The notes beneath the pieces are model-generated. The model was given only the letters and a program-made list of their open reading frames with translations, had not been told where the DNA came from and did no database searches. A stretch of DNA of 64,000 nucleotides, from positions 29,551-93,550 of the forward strand of contig DASRQS010000130.1 of the NCBI GenBank assembly GCA_035696365.1, read 5' to 3'. A program made the translations under genes and the position numbers. Of the stretch, positions 54,466-64,000 are shown one piece after another (positions within the stretch are counted from its first letter, which is position 1; every line of letters starts with the position of its first letter). Source of the DNA: JALYLC01 sp035696365. Its GTDB lineage: Bacteria > Actinomycetota > Thermoleophilia > Gaiellales > JALYLC01.

Positions 54466-55556
54466 GCAGGCGCGTGCGCATCGCCGTCGTGGCGGGCGGG
54501 CGCTCGTCGGAGCACGCCATCTCCCTCGCGTCGGCGCGCTCGGTGATCGAGGCGCTCGATCCCGAGCGCTACGACGTCGTCACGCTGCTGATCGACGAGA
54601 CCGGCGGCTGGCAGGTGGTCGACGGCGCGGCCGCGTTGCTGGCTGCGTCCGAGGGCGCCTCCCCGGCCGAGCTCGCGACCGGCGGCGGCACATCACTCGT
54701 GCCCGGCGCCGGGGGCGGCTCCCTGGTGGGCGCGAATGGCTCGAGCGCCGGGGAGATCGACGTGGTCTTCCCCGTGCTGCACGGGCCGTTCGGCGAGGAC
54801 GGCACGATCCAGGGCCTGCTCGAGACGCTCGGGCTGCCCTACGTGGGAGCGGGCGTGCTCGGCTCGGCGGCGAGCATGGACAAGGCCTTCTGCAAGGCCG
54901 TGCTGCGCGATGCGGGCATCCCGGTGGCGCGCTCACTGGTGCTCCGCCACGGCGTCGACGACCCGCTCGACCCGGCTGTCGAGGCACGCATTGCGGAGAC
55001 CCTCGGCTGGCCCGTCTTCGTCAAGCCCGCGAACCTCGGCTCGAGCGTCGGCATCAGCAAGGTGCACGGCCCCGAGGAGCTGGCGGACGCGCTCGACCTC
55101 GCCTACCGCCACGACGAGAAGGCCCTGGTCGAGGAGTTCGTCGCCGGCCGTGAGATCGAATGCGGCGTGCTCGGCAACGAGCGCGCGGTGGCCTCGGCCG
55201 TGGGCGAGATCAGGCCCCACGCCGAGTGGTACGACTACGGCGCAAAGTACGACGAGGGCGGATCCGACATCATCGTGCCGGCCGACCTCCCGGTGGCCGT
55301 GGCCGAGCGCGTGCGCGGCGTCGCGCTGGAAGCCTTCCGGGCGCTGGAGCTGAGCGGCATGGCGCGCGTGGACTGCTTCCTCACGACCACGGACGAGGTG
55401 CTCGTCAACGAGGTCAACACCATTCCGGGCTTCACGTCGACGTCGGTCTACGCGCGGCTCTTCGAGGCAGTCGGCGTCGGCTACGCCGAGGTGCTCGACC
55501 GCCTTGTCCAGAGCGGTCTGGAGCGCCATGCGCGCCGCGCGCGCTACCGCTACTGA
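54462..55556 (+). CDS. ddl: D-alanine--D-alanine ligase
   Basis: A 364-residue ATP-grasp ligase. VAGGRSSEHAISLASA opens it; FPVLHGPFGEDGTIQGLLE, VFVKPANLGSSVGISKV, and VNEVNTIPGFTSTSVY are the ligand and metal motifs. It makes the D-Ala-D-Ala end of the peptidoglycan stem. A Gly/Ser-rich insert (about 60-95) enlarges the N-terminal domain. GTG start overlapping pknB by 4 nt, which couples precursor supply to the pknB operon; in most genomes ddl lies elsewhere. Confidence 0.95.
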   Translation: MSRRVRIAVVAGGRSSEHAISLASARSVIEALDPERYDVVTLLIDETGGWQVVDGAAALLAASEGASPAELATGGGTSLVPGAGGGSLVGANGSSAGEIDVVFPVLHGPFGEDGTIQGLLETLGLPYVGAGVLGSAASMDKAFCKAVLRDAGIPVARSLVLRHGVDDPLDPAVEARIAETLGWPVFVKPANLGSSVGISKVHGPEELADALDLAYRHDEKALVEEFVAGREIECGVLGNERAVASAVGEIRPHAEWYDYGAKYDEGGSDIIVPADLPVAVAERVRGVALEAFRALELSGMARVDCFLTTTDEVLVNEVNTIPGFTSTSVYARLFEAVGVGYAEVLDRLVQSGLERHARRARYRY

Positions 55557-55564
55557 GGCGCGAA

Positions 55565-57178
<1,614 letters not shown>

Positions 57179-57221
57179 CGCAGGAGCGTACCCGGCCTGC
57201 GGGAGCGGCCCGCGTGCGGGA

Positions 57222-57626
57222 TCAGAAGTCGAACGGCGTGATGTGATCGTCGCGCAGTGCGGCGACGAAGCGCTCGATCTCGGCGGCCATGTTGTCGTGC
57301 GCGAGTTGCTCCACGTGCTCGATCAGCGAGTCGGTGCCCTCGTTGAGCAGCGCGTCGTAGCGCTGGACGTCGGCCTCGCCGTGCACGCCCGTGGTCTCCC
57401 ACTCGCACTCGGGGCAGCGACGCTCGATCTCCCAGCGGCCGGGAGAGAGCTCGTGCCAGGCGAGCGGGTGAACGAGCTCGCCGTCGCACTCGGGACACAA
57501 CTCGAGGGCGGCGGCAACCAGATTGTCGTCGTCCGGTGCGGTTACCCCGGGCGCGCTCTGGAGGTAGACGATCTCCACAGCCTTGCCGCTGGGGAGGATG
57601 ATTCGCTTGACCTGGAAATCGCTCAT
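57222..57626 (-). CDS. Small protein with paired CxxC zinc-ribbon motifs
   Basis: 134 residues, no signal peptide. Two CPEC motifs (ELCPECDGEL and RRCPECEWE) about 30 residues apart are likely to bind one zinc ion. The N-terminus (SDFQVKRIILPSGKAVEIVYL) is strand-rich and the C-terminus (about 85-134) is helical and acidic. I do not recognise the family. It lies upstream of the kinase gene on the same strand, 43 bp away, and might be co-expressed with it. Confidence 0.7.
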   Translation of the reverse strand: MSDFQVKRIILPSGKAVEIVYLQSAPGVTAPDDDNLVAAALELCPECDGELVHPLAWHELSPGRWEIERRCPECEWETTGVHGEADVQRYDALLNEGTDSLIEHVEQLAHDNMAAEIERFVAALRDDHITPFDF

Positions 57627-57708
57627 GCACAAGGCGTTATCGGGCCGCGAGAGCGATTCCTTGAGGGGCCAAAGCCCCTCAGCCGGGGGAACTTCGCCCT
57701 CCGGAGGT

Positions 57709-58185
57709 TTACGAACCGAAGTCGGCGGTGACGTAGAGCGCCGCGCGTCCGCTCCAGACCCCGCGCGCCAGCCCGAGCCCGACCGTGTGGAAGGAGGGTC
57801 GCAGGAGGTTCTCGCGATGTCCCGGGCTCTGCATCCACATGCTGACGGCGTCCGATGGCGTCGGCGCGACCGCCAGGTCCTCGCCTGCGGCGGTGCCGTG
57901 CCAGCGCGCACGGGTGAGCCGGTCGATCAGCGTGGAGCCGTCCGGCGAGGTGTGGTCGAGGATGCCCGCCTGCGCGAGGACCTGACTCTGCCAGGTCGCC
58001 GCGCTCGTGAGTGAGACGGTGGCGCGCAGGGGCGCGACGCCGGCCGCGGCGCGGGCCGAGTTAATGGCTGTGAGCAGCGAGCGCTCGGCGGTCGAGAGGT
58101 GGAGCGGCCGTGCCGCCTGGGCGCTTCCTGCTCCGAAGGTCGCGAACGCGACGAGGGTGCAGGCGACGATGTTCCTCCGACGCAT
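57709..58185 (-). CDS. Secreted CAP-domain (SCP/PR-1-like) protein
   Basis: 158 residues. A signal peptide (about 1-24, ending in GSAQA) precedes a single CAP domain: LLTAINSARAAAGVAPLR, LDHTSPDGSTLIDRL, GEDLAVAP and MQSPGHRENLLRPSFHTVGLG. The His and Glu of the CAP cavity are present. Bacterial CAP proteins are secreted and often calcium-dependent, but their activity is usually unknown. TAGACT lies 7 nt before the ATG with no Shine-Dalgarno sequence. Confidence 0.9.
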   Translation of the reverse strand: MRRRNIVACTLVAFATFGAGSAQAARPLHLSTAERSLLTAINSARAAAGVAPLRATVSLTSAATWQSQVLAQAGILDHTSPDGSTLIDRLTRARWHGTAAGEDLAVAPTPSDAVSMWMQSPGHRENLLRPSFHTVGLGLARGVWSGRAALYVTADFGS

Positions 58186-58192
58186 CCGGGCG

Positions 58193-58198
58193 AGTCTA
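58193..58198 (-). promoter_or_regulatory. Predicted -10 hexamer TAGACT of the CAP-domain gene
   Basis: TAGACT on the minus strand with a 7-nt spacer to the ATG; leaderless geometry. Confidence 0.5.
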
Positions 58199-58328
58199 GG
58201 GCCATCACTTCGGCAGCGTTCTTGTGTTCTACCGGAACCTGCCGATTCACCAGCGTGTTCTGGCTCGATGGTGATGTACGTGCGCTGTGAGCGCAGACGT
58301 GGTAGGGGTTTGGGCCGCCTGCGGGGCG

Positions 58329-59666
58329 CTACGCGATGACGGCGGCGACCGAGTGCTCGATCGCAGACTCGAGCACGTCGAGCGCCTCGGCGAGCTGCTC
58401 GTCGCTGATCACGAGCGGAGCCAGATTGCGGATCACATTGCCGTAGAGGCCGGCCTTGAGCAGCACGAGCCCATGGCGCAGCGCGTGCTCGGCGACGCGG
58501 GTCGCGAGCTCGGGCGCCGGCTCGCGCGTGCCGGCGTCGCGCACGAACTCGAGCCCGATCATCGAGCCGAGGCCGCGCACGTCGCCGAGTTGCGGCACGC
58601 GCTGCTGCAGGCTGCGCATGCGCCGCGTGAGCGCCTCCCCGATCTCGCGCGCACGGGCGCAGAGCTCGAGCCGGTCGATCTCCTCGAGCACGGCCAGAGC
58701 GGCGACACAGGCCACCGGGTTGCCGACGTAGGTGCCGCCGATGGTCGAGTCGCCCGGGGCGTCCATGATCTCGGCGCGCCCGAGCACGCCGGACAGCGGC
58801 AGGCCGCCGGCGATCGACTTGGCGACGCACACGAGATCCGGTTCGACGCCGGACTGCTCGATCGCGAACAGCGTGCCCGTGCGGCCGAAGCCGGTCTGCA
58901 CCTCGTCGGCGATGAGCACGATGCCGTGCTCGTCGCAGAGCTCGCGCAGGCCGCGCAGATAGGCGGCCGGAGCGGGCACGAAGCCGCCCTCGCCCTGGAT
59001 CGGCTCGATCACGATCGCGGCCACCGACTCCGGCGCGATGCGCGTCATGAACGCGCGGCGCAGGTCGTCGAGCGCTCCGGCGGTGGCGTCGCCGCCGCCC
59101 GGCCAGCGGTACTCGTACGGATAGGCGACGCGGTAGACCTCGGGCGCGAACGGCCCGAAGCCGGCCTTGTACGGATGCTGCTTGGAGGTCAGCGACATCG
59201 CCATGTGCGTGCGGCCGTGGAATGCGCCCTCGTAGGCGATGACCGCCGGGCGGCCCGTCGCTACCTTGGAGATCTTGACGGCGTTCTCGACCGCCTCGGC
59301 GCCGCTGTTGAAGAACGCGGCTTTCGTCGGGCCGGTGATCGGGAGCCGCTTGCAGAGCTGCTCGGCGAGCTCGACGTAGGAGTCGTACGGCATGACGGTG
59401 AAGTCGGTGTGCAGGAAGCGTGCGACCTGCCCCTGCACCGCGCTCGTGAGAGCCGGGTTGGAGTGCCCGACAGCGAGGCAGCCGATGCCGCCCGCGAAGT
59501 CGATGAACGTGTTGCCGTCGACGTCCGTGACGAGCGCGCCCTCGGCGCGCTCCACGAAGACCGGCACCCACAGGGCCTTGGCGTTGGCGACAACGCGCTC
59601 CTTGCGCTCGATCCAGGCGCGGGAGTGCGGCCCCGGGATCTCGGTGCGAATCTCGATGGACGGCAT
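58329..59666 (-). CDS. gabT: 4-aminobutyrate aminotransferase-like class III aminotransferase
   Basis: A 445-residue PLP enzyme. FFNSGAEAVENAVKISK, YEGAFHGRTHMAMSLT, IADEVQTGFGRTG and the Schiff-base lysine in CVAKSIAGGLPLSG match GabT. It transfers the amino group of GABA (or a similar omega-amino acid) to 2-oxoglutarate. No succinate-semialdehyde dehydrogenase gene is adjacent. A decarboxylase-like PLP gene lies 0.9 kb away but on the other strand. The start is ATG 59666 with TACGCT 7 nt upstream; the open frame extends further but without domain content. Confidence 0.9.
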   Translation of the reverse strand: MPSIEIRTEIPGPHSRAWIERKERVVANAKALWVPVFVERAEGALVTDVDGNTFIDFAGGIGCLAVGHSNPALTSAVQGQVARFLHTDFTVMPYDSYVELAEQLCKRLPITGPTKAAFFNSGAEAVENAVKISKVATGRPAVIAYEGAFHGRTHMAMSLTSKQHPYKAGFGPFAPEVYRVAYPYEYRWPGGGDATAGALDDLRRAFMTRIAPESVAAIVIEPIQGEGGFVPAPAAYLRGLRELCDEHGIVLIADEVQTGFGRTGTLFAIEQSGVEPDLVCVAKSIAGGLPLSGVLGRAEIMDAPGDSTIGGTYVGNPVACVAALAVLEEIDRLELCARAREIGEALTRRMRSLQQRVPQLGDVRGLGSMIGLEFVRDAGTREPAPELATRVAEHALRHGLVLLKAGLYGNVIRNLAPLVISDEQLAEALDVLESAIEHSVAAVIA

Positions 59667-59673
59667 GAAACCG

Positions 59674-59679
59674 AGCGTA
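59674..59679 (-). promoter_or_regulatory. Predicted -10 hexamer TACGCT of gabT
   Basis: TACGCT with a 7-nt spacer to the ATG, no Shine-Dalgarno sequence. Confidence 0.4.
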
Positions 59680-59713
59680 GCGCACTGCATAGGCTGCATA
59701 GCCCCTCTTCGGA

Positions 59714-60487
59714 TCACTCCGGCTGTCGCAGCGTGATCACCGAGAAGGCGCCTCCCGCCGGATCCTCCAGCAGGGCGCAGCGACCCGGGCCGATGTCCTC
59801 CGGCGGATGCCAGACCTTCCCCCCGAGCTCGAGACAACGGCGTGCGGTGCCGTCGCAATCGGCCGTCGCGATGTAGACCATCCAGTGCGGATGCATGTTC
59901 TCGGGCCAGCTCTCGTCCATCTCGATCGCGCCCCCGACCAGCTGGTCGCCTCGCTGCCAGACCGTGTACGCGACGCCGTCGAACTCCTCGTCGCGCGACG
60001 TCCAGCCGAACACCTGGCCGTAGAACAGGCGAGCCGTCTCGATGTCGTGCGTCATCAGCTCGCTCCAGATCGGCGCCCCGGGCTCGCCCTGCACCTCGTA
60101 CCCCTGGTGCAGGCCGGGCTGCCAGACCGAGACCTGTGCCCCGTCGGGGTCACGCAGCACCGCCATGCGCCCGGCGTCGAGGACGTCCATCGCATCCATC
60201 ACGACCTCGCCGCCGCTCGCGACCGCTGCTGCGCAGGACTCGTCCGCATCCGCGCTCGCCACGTAGGTCGACCAGGTCGAGGAGTCCGTGTCGCCCCACA
60301 CCGGCGCGAGGCCTGCCACCTGGAGGCCGTCGCGCAGCAGCATCCGGTAGCCGCCTGCGTTCTCGATCGGCTCCGTCGCCGTCCAGCCGAAGAGCTCGCA
60401 ATAGAATTCCGTCGCCCCGGCGGCATCCGTGCTGGCCAGATCGATCCAGCAGATCGTGCCCGGGTCGTGCGCGTCGATCATGGGCAT
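59714..60487 (-). CDS. VOC (glyoxalase-like) family protein with two repeats
   Basis: 257 residues formed by two VOC modules. Repeat 1 opens ICWIDLASTDAAGATEFYCELFGW and repeat 2 opens WSELMTHDIETARLFYGQVFGW; each ends with an xLxDPxGAxxSV-type strand (LRDPDGAQVSVWQ and LEDPAGGAFSVI). Two-repeat VOC proteins of this kind include actinobacterial hydroxylases and stress proteins; the activity here is unknown. It lies 47 bp upstream of gabT on the same strand. ATG at 60481 is an alternative start. Confidence 0.88.
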   Translation of the reverse strand: MPMIDAHDPGTICWIDLASTDAAGATEFYCELFGWTATEPIENAGGYRMLLRDGLQVAGLAPVWGDTDSSTWSTYVASADADESCAAAVASGGEVVMDAMDVLDAGRMAVLRDPDGAQVSVWQPGLHQGYEVQGEPGAPIWSELMTHDIETARLFYGQVFGWTSRDEEFDGVAYTVWQRGDQLVGGAIEMDESWPENMHPHWMVYIATADCDGTARRCLELGGKVWHPPEDIGPGRCALLEDPAGGAFSVITLRQPE

Positions 60488-60569
60488 CGGGCCTCCATCG
60501 TGCGATTCGTGACGAGCGGAGCCTACGCTCCCGAGCCCCCGGCGTCACTTCGTCTCAAGAGGAGGGCCC

Positions 60570-61928
60570 GTGAAGCACTTGCTGGAGAGCGCCGCACAAC
60601 GGTCCGCCCGCTACCTGGACGAGATCCAGGAGCGGAGAGTGGCCGCGTCCCCCGAAGCCGTGGGGCGACTGGCTGCCCTGCACGAGCCGTTTCCGGCGGG
60701 TCCGAGCGACCCTGCGGACGTCCTTGCGCTGCTGGACGAGGTCGGTTCGCCCGCGACGATGGCGGTGGCCGGCCCGCGCTTCTTCGGCTTCGTGATCGGC
60801 GGGTCGCTGCCCGCCGCCCTGGCTGCGAACTGGCTCGCCGGAGCGTGGGACCAGAACGCCGCCTTCGACGCGCCGTTCCCGGGGGTGTCGGCGCTCGAGG
60901 CCGTCGCGCTGGACTGGATGCGCGGGATCCTCGGCTTGCCGGAGAGCTGTGCCGGCGCCTTCGTGACCGGGGCGACAATGGCGAACTTCACGTCGCTCGC
61001 CGCGGCGAGGCATGCGGTGCTCGCAGTCCAGGACTGGGACGTGGAGGGCGAGGGGCTGTTCGGCGCGCCTCCGATCACGGTGGTGATCGGCGAGGAGGCG
61101 CACCCGACGCTGATCAAGGCGCTCGGCCTCGTGGGCTTCGGGCGCAACCGCCTGGTGCGCGTTCCGGTCGACGGCCAGGGGCGCATGCGTCCCGAGGCGC
61201 TGCCGCCGCTCTCTCCTGCGACGATCGTCTGCGCCCAGGCCGGCAATCTGAACACGGGCGCCTTCGATCCACTGACGTCGATCGCGGAGGCCGCGCACGC
61301 TGCGGGAGCGTGGCTCCACGTCGACGGCGCTTTCGGCCTCTGGGCCGCCGCCGCGGCCAGGCGCGCGCATCTGGCCGAGGGCGTGGCCCTGGCAGACTCG
61401 CTGGCCACGGACGCGCACAAGTGGCTGAACGTCCCATATGACAGCGGGCTCGCGTTCGTGCGCGATGCCGACGCGCTGCGCGCCGCGATGGCCGTGACGG
61501 CCGAGTACCTGCCGGCGGCGACCGGCGTCCGCAACCCGTCCGACTCCACCCCCGAGCTCTCGCGCCGCGCCCGCGGAGTCGAGGTGTGGGCGGCGCTGCG
61601 CTCGCTCGGCGCCTCGGGCCTCGACGATCTGGTCGAGCGCTGCTGTCGTCACGCGACCCGCTTCGCGGAGGGGCTGGCTGCCGCCGGCCACGAGATCCTC
61701 AACGAGGTCGTGCTCAATCAGGTGCTCGTCTCCTTCGGCGAGCCGGCGATGACACAGCGCGTCGTCGCCGGCGTGCAGGAGGACGGCACCTGCTGGTGCG
61801 GCGTCACCGTCTGGCAGGGCCGGACCGCGATGCGCATCAGCGTGTCGTCGTGGGCGACGACGGAAGACGACGTCGAGCGCAGCCTGGCGGCCATCCTGCG
61901 GGTCGCCGCCGGCTGTCGTCAGTCCTGA
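60570..61928 (+). CDS. PLP-dependent group II decarboxylase-like enzyme
   Basis: A 452-residue fold-type I PLP enzyme of the aromatic-amino-acid/glutamate decarboxylase group. GAFVTGATMANFTSLAAAR binds the phosphate, AHPTLIKALGLVGFGRN carries the stacking His, WLHVDGAFGLWA holds the PLP Asp, and the Schiff-base lysine is in TDAHKWLNVPYDSG. The substrate cannot be set; many such genes are annotated as aminotransferases. GTG start with GAGGAGGG just upstream. The stop region overlaps the convergent amidase by 10 nt. Confidence 0.88.
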   Translation: MKHLLESAAQRSARYLDEIQERRVAASPEAVGRLAALHEPFPAGPSDPADVLALLDEVGSPATMAVAGPRFFGFVIGGSLPAALAANWLAGAWDQNAAFDAPFPGVSALEAVALDWMRGILGLPESCAGAFVTGATMANFTSLAAARHAVLAVQDWDVEGEGLFGAPPITVVIGEEAHPTLIKALGLVGFGRNRLVRVPVDGQGRMRPEALPPLSPATIVCAQAGNLNTGAFDPLTSIAEAAHAAGAWLHVDGAFGLWAAAAARRAHLAEGVALADSLATDAHKWLNVPYDSGLAFVRDADALRAAMAVTAEYLPAATGVRNPSDSTPELSRRARGVEVWAALRSLGASGLDDLVERCCRHATRFAEGLAAAGHEILNEVVLNQVLVSFGEPAMTQRVVAGVQEDGTCWCGVTVWQGRTAMRISVSSWATTEDDVERSLAAILRVAAGCRQS

Positions 61929-63175
61929 AGCAGGACCTCGAGGGCTGCCGCAGCGCGCAGGACGAGCGCATCGTGCCCGGGCAGCCCGACCACCTGCAGC
62001 CCGAGGGGCAGGCCGGCGGAATCGAAGCCGGCGAACAGTGACAGCGCGGGCCAGCCGAGGGCGTTGAAGGGCTTCGTGAGCGCGTTCATACGCGTCGTCT
62101 TGTCGGGTCCGTCGATCACCACGGGCGGGCAGGGCGCCGAGCCGCACAGCAGGATGTCGCACCCGGCGGCGGCCGCCGCGCAGCGTCGCCGCGCCTCGGC
62201 GAGGTGGGCGCGGCCCTGCAGGTACTCGATCGCCGGGAGGCTGCGGGAGCGCTCGACGTCGGCGAACGTCGTCCCGTCGTAGTGGGCTGGATCCGGCCGC
62301 GGGTCGTGCCCGAGCACGAACGCTCCCGGCTCGGCGGTGAAGATGGGAGCCATCGCCCGGTTGTCGTTCTGCGTCCAGGCGAGGTCGATCTCACGCGCGC
62401 GCACGCGCCCGCGAGCGCGCTCCAGCATCTCTGCGACGTCGTCTTCGAGCGCAGCCGTGAAATAACCGCCGAGGAAGGCGGCGCGCAGGTCGTCGAGGCC
62501 GCCGGCGAGATCGGGTTGCGGGGTAGCGCTGATGACGGCATGTTGCAGCGCCACCTCGGGCACGCTGCGCGCGATCGCGCCGCCCGTGTCGAAGCTGGGC
62601 GCATACGGCAGGCACCCGTCCAGGGGCACCGAGCCGTAGGTCGGCTTGAACCCGACGACACCGCAGGCCGCGGCCGGGTGGCGCACGCTGCCTCCGGCAT
62701 CCGTGCCGGGTGCGTGATCAACGATGCCGGTCGCCACGGCCACGGCCGAGCCGGACGACGAGCCGCCGGGAACGCGCTCGCGATCGTGGGGGTTCCGGCA
62801 GGCCGGACGACCGGGCGTCTGGCCCATCATCCCCCAGGCCAGCTGCGTCATGGCGAGCTTGCCGAGCGAGATCGCGCCCGCCGCCTCGAGCCGCTGTACG
62901 ACGGTCGCGCTCGACGAGACCGGACTCGCCCGTGCCCGCCACGGCGCGCCGCCCGAGGTGTGCAGGCCGGCGACGTCGAAGCAGTCCTTCCAGCCGCACA
63001 CGGAGCCCGCCAGCGGGCCGAGCTCCTCGCCGCGCGCGGCGCTCGCCTCGAGCTCACGCGCTCGTGCGCGGGCCCCGTCGGCGTCGAGCTCCCAGACGGC
63101 ACCGAGATAATCGAGCTCTGCGGCCAGCTCGAGCGCGCGCTCGACGCGCTCGACGATTCCGCGGGCCGCACCCAT
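61919..63175 (-). CDS. Amidase signature family enzyme
   Basis: About 418 residues. The Ser-cisSer-Lys triad is visible: Lys in VCGWKDCFDV (about residue 64), the cis-Ser in GGSSSGSAVAVATG, and the nucleophile Ser in TDAGGSVRHPAAACGVVGFKPTYG. It hydrolyses an amide bond, perhaps of a small amide or aryl acetamide; the substrate is unknown. The ATG at 63175 was chosen as the first Met before conserved sequence. It lies only 19 bp from the divergent dcd start, so at least one promoter must sit within the neighbour's coding sequence. Confidence 0.88.
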   Translation of the reverse strand: MGAARGIVERVERALELAAELDYLGAVWELDADGARARARELEASAARGEELGPLAGSVCGWKDCFDVAGLHTSGGAPWRARASPVSSSATVVQRLEAAGAISLGKLAMTQLAWGMMGQTPGRPACRNPHDRERVPGGSSSGSAVAVATGIVDHAPGTDAGGSVRHPAAACGVVGFKPTYGSVPLDGCLPYAPSFDTGGAIARSVPEVALQHAVISATPQPDLAGGLDDLRAAFLGGYFTAALEDDVAEMLERARGRVRAREIDLAWTQNDNRAMAPIFTAEPGAFVLGHDPRPDPAHYDGTTFADVERSRSLPAIEYLQGRAHLAEARRRCAAAAAGCDILLCGSAPCPPVVIDGPDKTTRMNALTKPFNALGWPALSLFAGFDSAGLPLGLQVVGLPGHDALVLRAAAALEVLLQD

Positions 63176-63194
63176 GGCGTGGAATGATCGCATG

Positions 63195-63785
63195 ATGGTC
63201 CTCTCCGACCGCTCCATCCGCGAGGCGCTCGCCGCCGGGCGCATCGGCATCGACCCGTTCGACGAGGAGCTCGTACAGCCCTCGAGCGTCGACGTGCGCT
63301 GCGACCACCGCTTCCGAGTCTTCCACCCGGGCCGCTACCCCTTCATCGACGTCAAGCAGGCGATGCCCGATCTGACCGAGCTGGTCGAGATCGACGACGG
63401 GCGCGCGTTCATCCTGCACCCGGGCGAGTTCGTCCTGGGCGCGACGCTTGAGCGCATCAGCCTGCCTGACGACCTCGTGGCGCGGCTCGACGGCAAGAGC
63501 TCGCTCGGGCGCCTCGGCCTCCAGGTGCATTCGACCGCCGGCCTGGCCGATCCGGGCTTCACCGGCCAGATCACGCTCGAGCTCTCGAACATGACGCGGC
63601 TGCCCATCTCGCTCTATCCGGGCATGCGCGTGGCGCAGCTCGTCTTCGAGATGCTCTCGACGCCCGCAGACCGTCCGTACGGCCACGGCGGGCTCAACTC
63701 GAAGTACCAGGGCCAGTCTGGTCCGACGCCCAGTCAGTACTGGCGCAACTTCGACGAACGGGTGGACAGCCCGCCGCGAGAGTGA
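63195..63785 (+). CDS. dcd: dCTP deaminase
   Basis: 196 residues (one more if ATG 63192 is used). VLSDRSIREALAAGRIGIDPF, the substrate loop LDGKSSLGRLGLQVHSTAG and the catalytic Glu region TGQITLELSNMT are diagnostic; the C-terminal KYQGQSGPTPSQYW is also typical. It makes dUTP (or dUMP in bifunctional forms) for thymidylate synthesis. Monofunctional and bifunctional enzymes cannot be told apart with confidence by reading. Confidence 0.95.
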   Translation: MVLSDRSIREALAAGRIGIDPFDEELVQPSSVDVRCDHRFRVFHPGRYPFIDVKQAMPDLTELVEIDDGRAFILHPGEFVLGATLERISLPDDLVARLDGKSSLGRLGLQVHSTAGLADPGFTGQITLELSNMTRLPISLYPGMRVAQLVFEMLSTPADRPYGHGGLNSKYQGQSGPTPSQYWRNFDERVDSPPRE

Positions 63786-63829
63786 ATTTTCTGCCCCCAC
63801 CCTTCCCATCCGGGGGGACGTGAGCTAGG

Positions 63830-64000
63830 CTGGGCGAACCGCGGAAAGGGGGTGGTCCGACTTTGTGTGACAGTACTGATGGGCCGAGCGGAGGTACTCG
63901 CCGCTAGGGGTGACGTTCCCCTGAACCAGAGAGGGAACTCGCCGACAGGCCAGGCGTTGGGGAGCCGCGGAAGACGCGGCAATCGCCCCTGGTGAATACC
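63830..64000 (+). ncRNA. Candidate structured RNA leader, truncated at the window edge
   Basis: About 170 nt with no ORF. A TAGGCT hexamer at 63825-63830 could start the transcript. It holds consecutive stems: AGCGG/CCGCT (63887-63891 with 63901-63905), AGGGG/CCCCT (63906-63910 with 63918-63922), and a perfect GCCGCG-GAAGA-CGCGGC hairpin (63964-63980) enclosed by GGGG/CCCC (63959-63962 with 63986-63989). It resembles a riboswitch or other leader RNA, but I could not match it to a known class. The gene it would control is outside the window. Confidence 0.45.

Noticed and set aside
59667..59858. Longer gabT start adding about 64 residues
   Set aside because: The extra residues are Arg/Gly-rich antisense of the VOC gene end; conserved sequence begins at ATG 59666 with a -10-like hexamer before it.
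63830..64000. Known riboswitch classes: c-di-AMP (ydaO), cobalamin, FMN, TPP, T-box, and RNase P RNA or tmRNA
   Set aside because: None of their core motifs could be read with confidence; partial likenesses (GGGGTGA, GGTGAATACC) are not enough, so it is left as an unassigned structured RNA.

Overview
This 64 kb window is very GC-rich, gene-dense bacterial chromosome with frequent GTG starts and many 1-11 nt overlaps. It holds the replication-origin region: parB-parA-rsmG-khpB-yidC-yidD-rnpA-rpmH run leftward, and dnaA, dnaN-recF-dciA-gyrB-gyrA run rightward. Further right lies an actinobacterial-type fhaA-fhaB-pstP-rodA-pbpA-pknB cluster. Together with a PdtaS/PdtaR pair, this points to an actinomycetote. 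I infer a deep-branching lineage such as Thermoleophilia, but the sequence read by eye cannot prove it. No insertion sequence, prophage, CRISPR array or transfer module was seen, so this is core chromosome.

Left arm (1-12.8 kb): a response regulator-histidine kinase-HtrA protease operon resembling mprAB-pepD; a membrane protein with an M28-like domain lacking metal ligands; a sortase; moeA; a degenerate membrane pseudokinase; a class A penicillin-binding protein preceded by a possible 34-codon leader ORF; a binding lipoprotein-HAD-CPBP protease operon; a short chorismate mutase; and a bifunctional-nuclease-family protein. Two tRNA genes (Arg-TCT, Ile-GAT) follow.

Origin region (13-28 kb): two parS-like sites lie at the start of rsmG beside parAB. 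The 327 bp rpmH-dnaA gap carries one perfect and several imperfect DnaA-box-like sites. The 832 bp dnaA-dnaN gap carries GC-rich hairpin repeats, four 16 bp iterons, a perfect 24 bp palindrome and an AT-richer segment. GyrB carries the long C-terminal insert known from proteobacterial enzymes.

Middle (28-44.8 kb): slipin/NfeD membrane quality control, a secreted PGRP amidase, a BioD-like protein lacking its catalytic lysine beside BirA, a fatty-acid block (fabZ, fabD-fabG-fabF; accD-accA), a Ca2+/H+-type antiporter overlapping a PdtaS/PdtaR two-component system, an HNH nuclease, and a membrane protein that probably starts at CTG. BirA and the carboxytransferase subunits both serve acetyl-CoA carboxylase.

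Right arm (45-64 kb): a cell-wall growth and signalling operon (polytopic Ser/Thr kinase, FhaA, FhaB, PstP, RodA, PbpA, PknB, Ddl), then a second membrane kinase with an extracellular carbohydrate-binding-like domain, a zinc-ribbon protein, a CAP-domain protein, GabT, a VOC protein, a group II decarboxylase-like PLP enzyme, an amidase and dCTP deaminase. The last ~170 bases look like the start of a structured RNA leader that continues beyond the window.

A recurrent feature is a TAGACT-like hexamer 6-9 nt before the start codon of genes that lack a clear Shine-Dalgarno sequence, which suggests widespread leaderless transcription.
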